Of a DNA stretch of 64,000 bases, positions 63,666-64,000 are shown one piece after another. A model generated the notes under the pieces. It ran no database searches. It saw only the letters and a program-made list of their open reading frames with translations, and was not told the origin of the DNA. Within the stretch, counting starts at the first letter, position 1. Every line of letters begins with the position of its first letter. This DNA comes from JBPRGG01 sp051418075 (GTDB taxonomy: Bacteria > Bacteroidota > Bacteroidia > Cytophagales > Cyclobacteriaceae). Location: contig JBPRGG010000032.1 of the NCBI GenBank assembly GCA_051418075.1, positions 1 to 64,000 on the forward strand. Direction: 5' to 3'. The position numbers and the translations under genes are program-made.

Positions 63666-64000
63666 ATGAAATCAAAAAACACCCGAAGAGAAATGATCAA
63701 AAAAATTACGGCCAGTGCACTTCTCTTCAATTATTCCCAGGGCATGGCCAAAATAGCATCGGCTTACCAGGGAAACCAGATTAAGCACTCGGCTTGTAAA
63801 TGGTGCTACCCCGACTTAGAGTTGGATGAGTTATGTCAGCAAGGAAAGAAAATAGGATTGGCTTCAGTAGAACTTCTAGGTCCCTCAGATTGGGCTGTAG
63901 TTCAAAAAAATGGCCTTAATTGTGCTGTAGGAATTATTCTCACCAATGGTTTTAATATTACTAATTGCTTTAATCGCAAGGAAAATCATGATCAATTGAC
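63666..64000 (+). CDS. sugar phosphate isomerase/epimerase (TIM barrel), 3' end beyond window
   Basis: Partial: about 111 codons from the ATG at 63666. Begins KSKNTRREMIKKITASALLF, a twin-arginine-like signal, then HSACKWCYPDLELDELCQQG and GLASVELLGPSDW, the opening of the hydroxypyruvate isomerase-like/AP-endonuclease-2 family. Such enzymes isomerise keto sugars. It follows copy 2 of GH78 by 26 bp in the same cluster. Confidence 0.82.
   Translation, partial: MKSKNTRREMIKKITASALLFNYSQGMAKIASAYQGNQIKHSACKWCYPDLELDELCQQGKKIGLASVELLGPSDWAVVQKNGLNCAVGIILTNGFNITNCFNRKENHDQL

Noticed and set aside
1..64000. CRISPR arrays, prophage or integrative elements
   Set aside because: No regularly spaced repeats, integrases, transposases or phage structural genes were seen; the SprB repeats are protein repeats in one gene.

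Overview
The window looks like chromosome from a free-living, probably marine or carbohydrate-degrading Bacteroidota of the Cytophagia (Cytophagales-like). Evidence: three proteins end in type IX secretion (T9SS) type A sorting domains, one of them with eight SprB-type repeats. The window also has a DUF3127 gene, a BlaR1/BlaI pair of the Bacteroidota kind, a tmRNA tag ending GEENYALAA, promoter-like TAnnTTTG elements, few Shine-Dalgarno sequences, and sulfatase/glycosidase genes. I see no transposase, integrase, phage gene, rRNA, tRNA or CRISPR array. The only mobile-like item is a MITE-like inverted repeat near 40.2 kb.

Layout. 0-1 kb: cut-off BlaR1-type peptidase and its BlaI repressor. 1.3-7.1 kb: small enzymes and membrane proteins on the minus strand (alpha/beta hydrolase, DUF4386, nitroreductase, GNAT, YdcZ-type transporter, cyclase, Crp/Fnr regulator). 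7.1-8.5 kb: a decayed AraC-type fragment and a methyltransferase whose 5' end is frameshifted. 9.0-9.9 kb: tmRNA, a long AT-rich palindrome and a DUF3127 gene. 9.9-15 kb: ECF sigma factor with a membrane partner and a repeat lipoprotein, then dnaG. 15-22.3 kb: Mrp/NifU iron-sulfur pair, secreted M43 protease, PASTA protein, second T9SS cargo. 22.4-30.1 kb: subtilase, ASPIC/VCBS lipoprotein, groESL. 30.5-36.1 kb: giant SprB-repeat protein, then a LytS/LytTR two-component pair.

36-50 kb holds GH26, an RlmI-type methyltransferase and a HAD phosphatase, followed by the most interesting locus. A LacI regulator lies just beyond the terminator of a six-gene minus-strand operon: mannonate-oxidoreductase-like SDR, PPi-type phosphofructokinase, HAD hydrolase, LarA-family (nickel-pincer) racemase/epimerase, PdxB and 6-phosphogluconate dehydrogenase. 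An identical 14-bp sequence, a probable LacI operator, lies at the head of the operon and again beside lacI. I read this as a sugar-acid (gluconate/mannonate-type) pathway linked to PLP supply; substrate and flux are inference.

50-64 kb is a carbohydrate and metal region: GH2, an MbnP/MbnH-like copper pair with a small lipocalin-like protein, a double DUF1080 lipoprotein, then a plus-strand cluster of sulfatase, two tandem GH78 enzymes and a sugar isomerase cut by the window end. This resembles part of a polysaccharide utilization locus for a sulfated, rhamnose-containing glycan, with no SusC/SusD in view.
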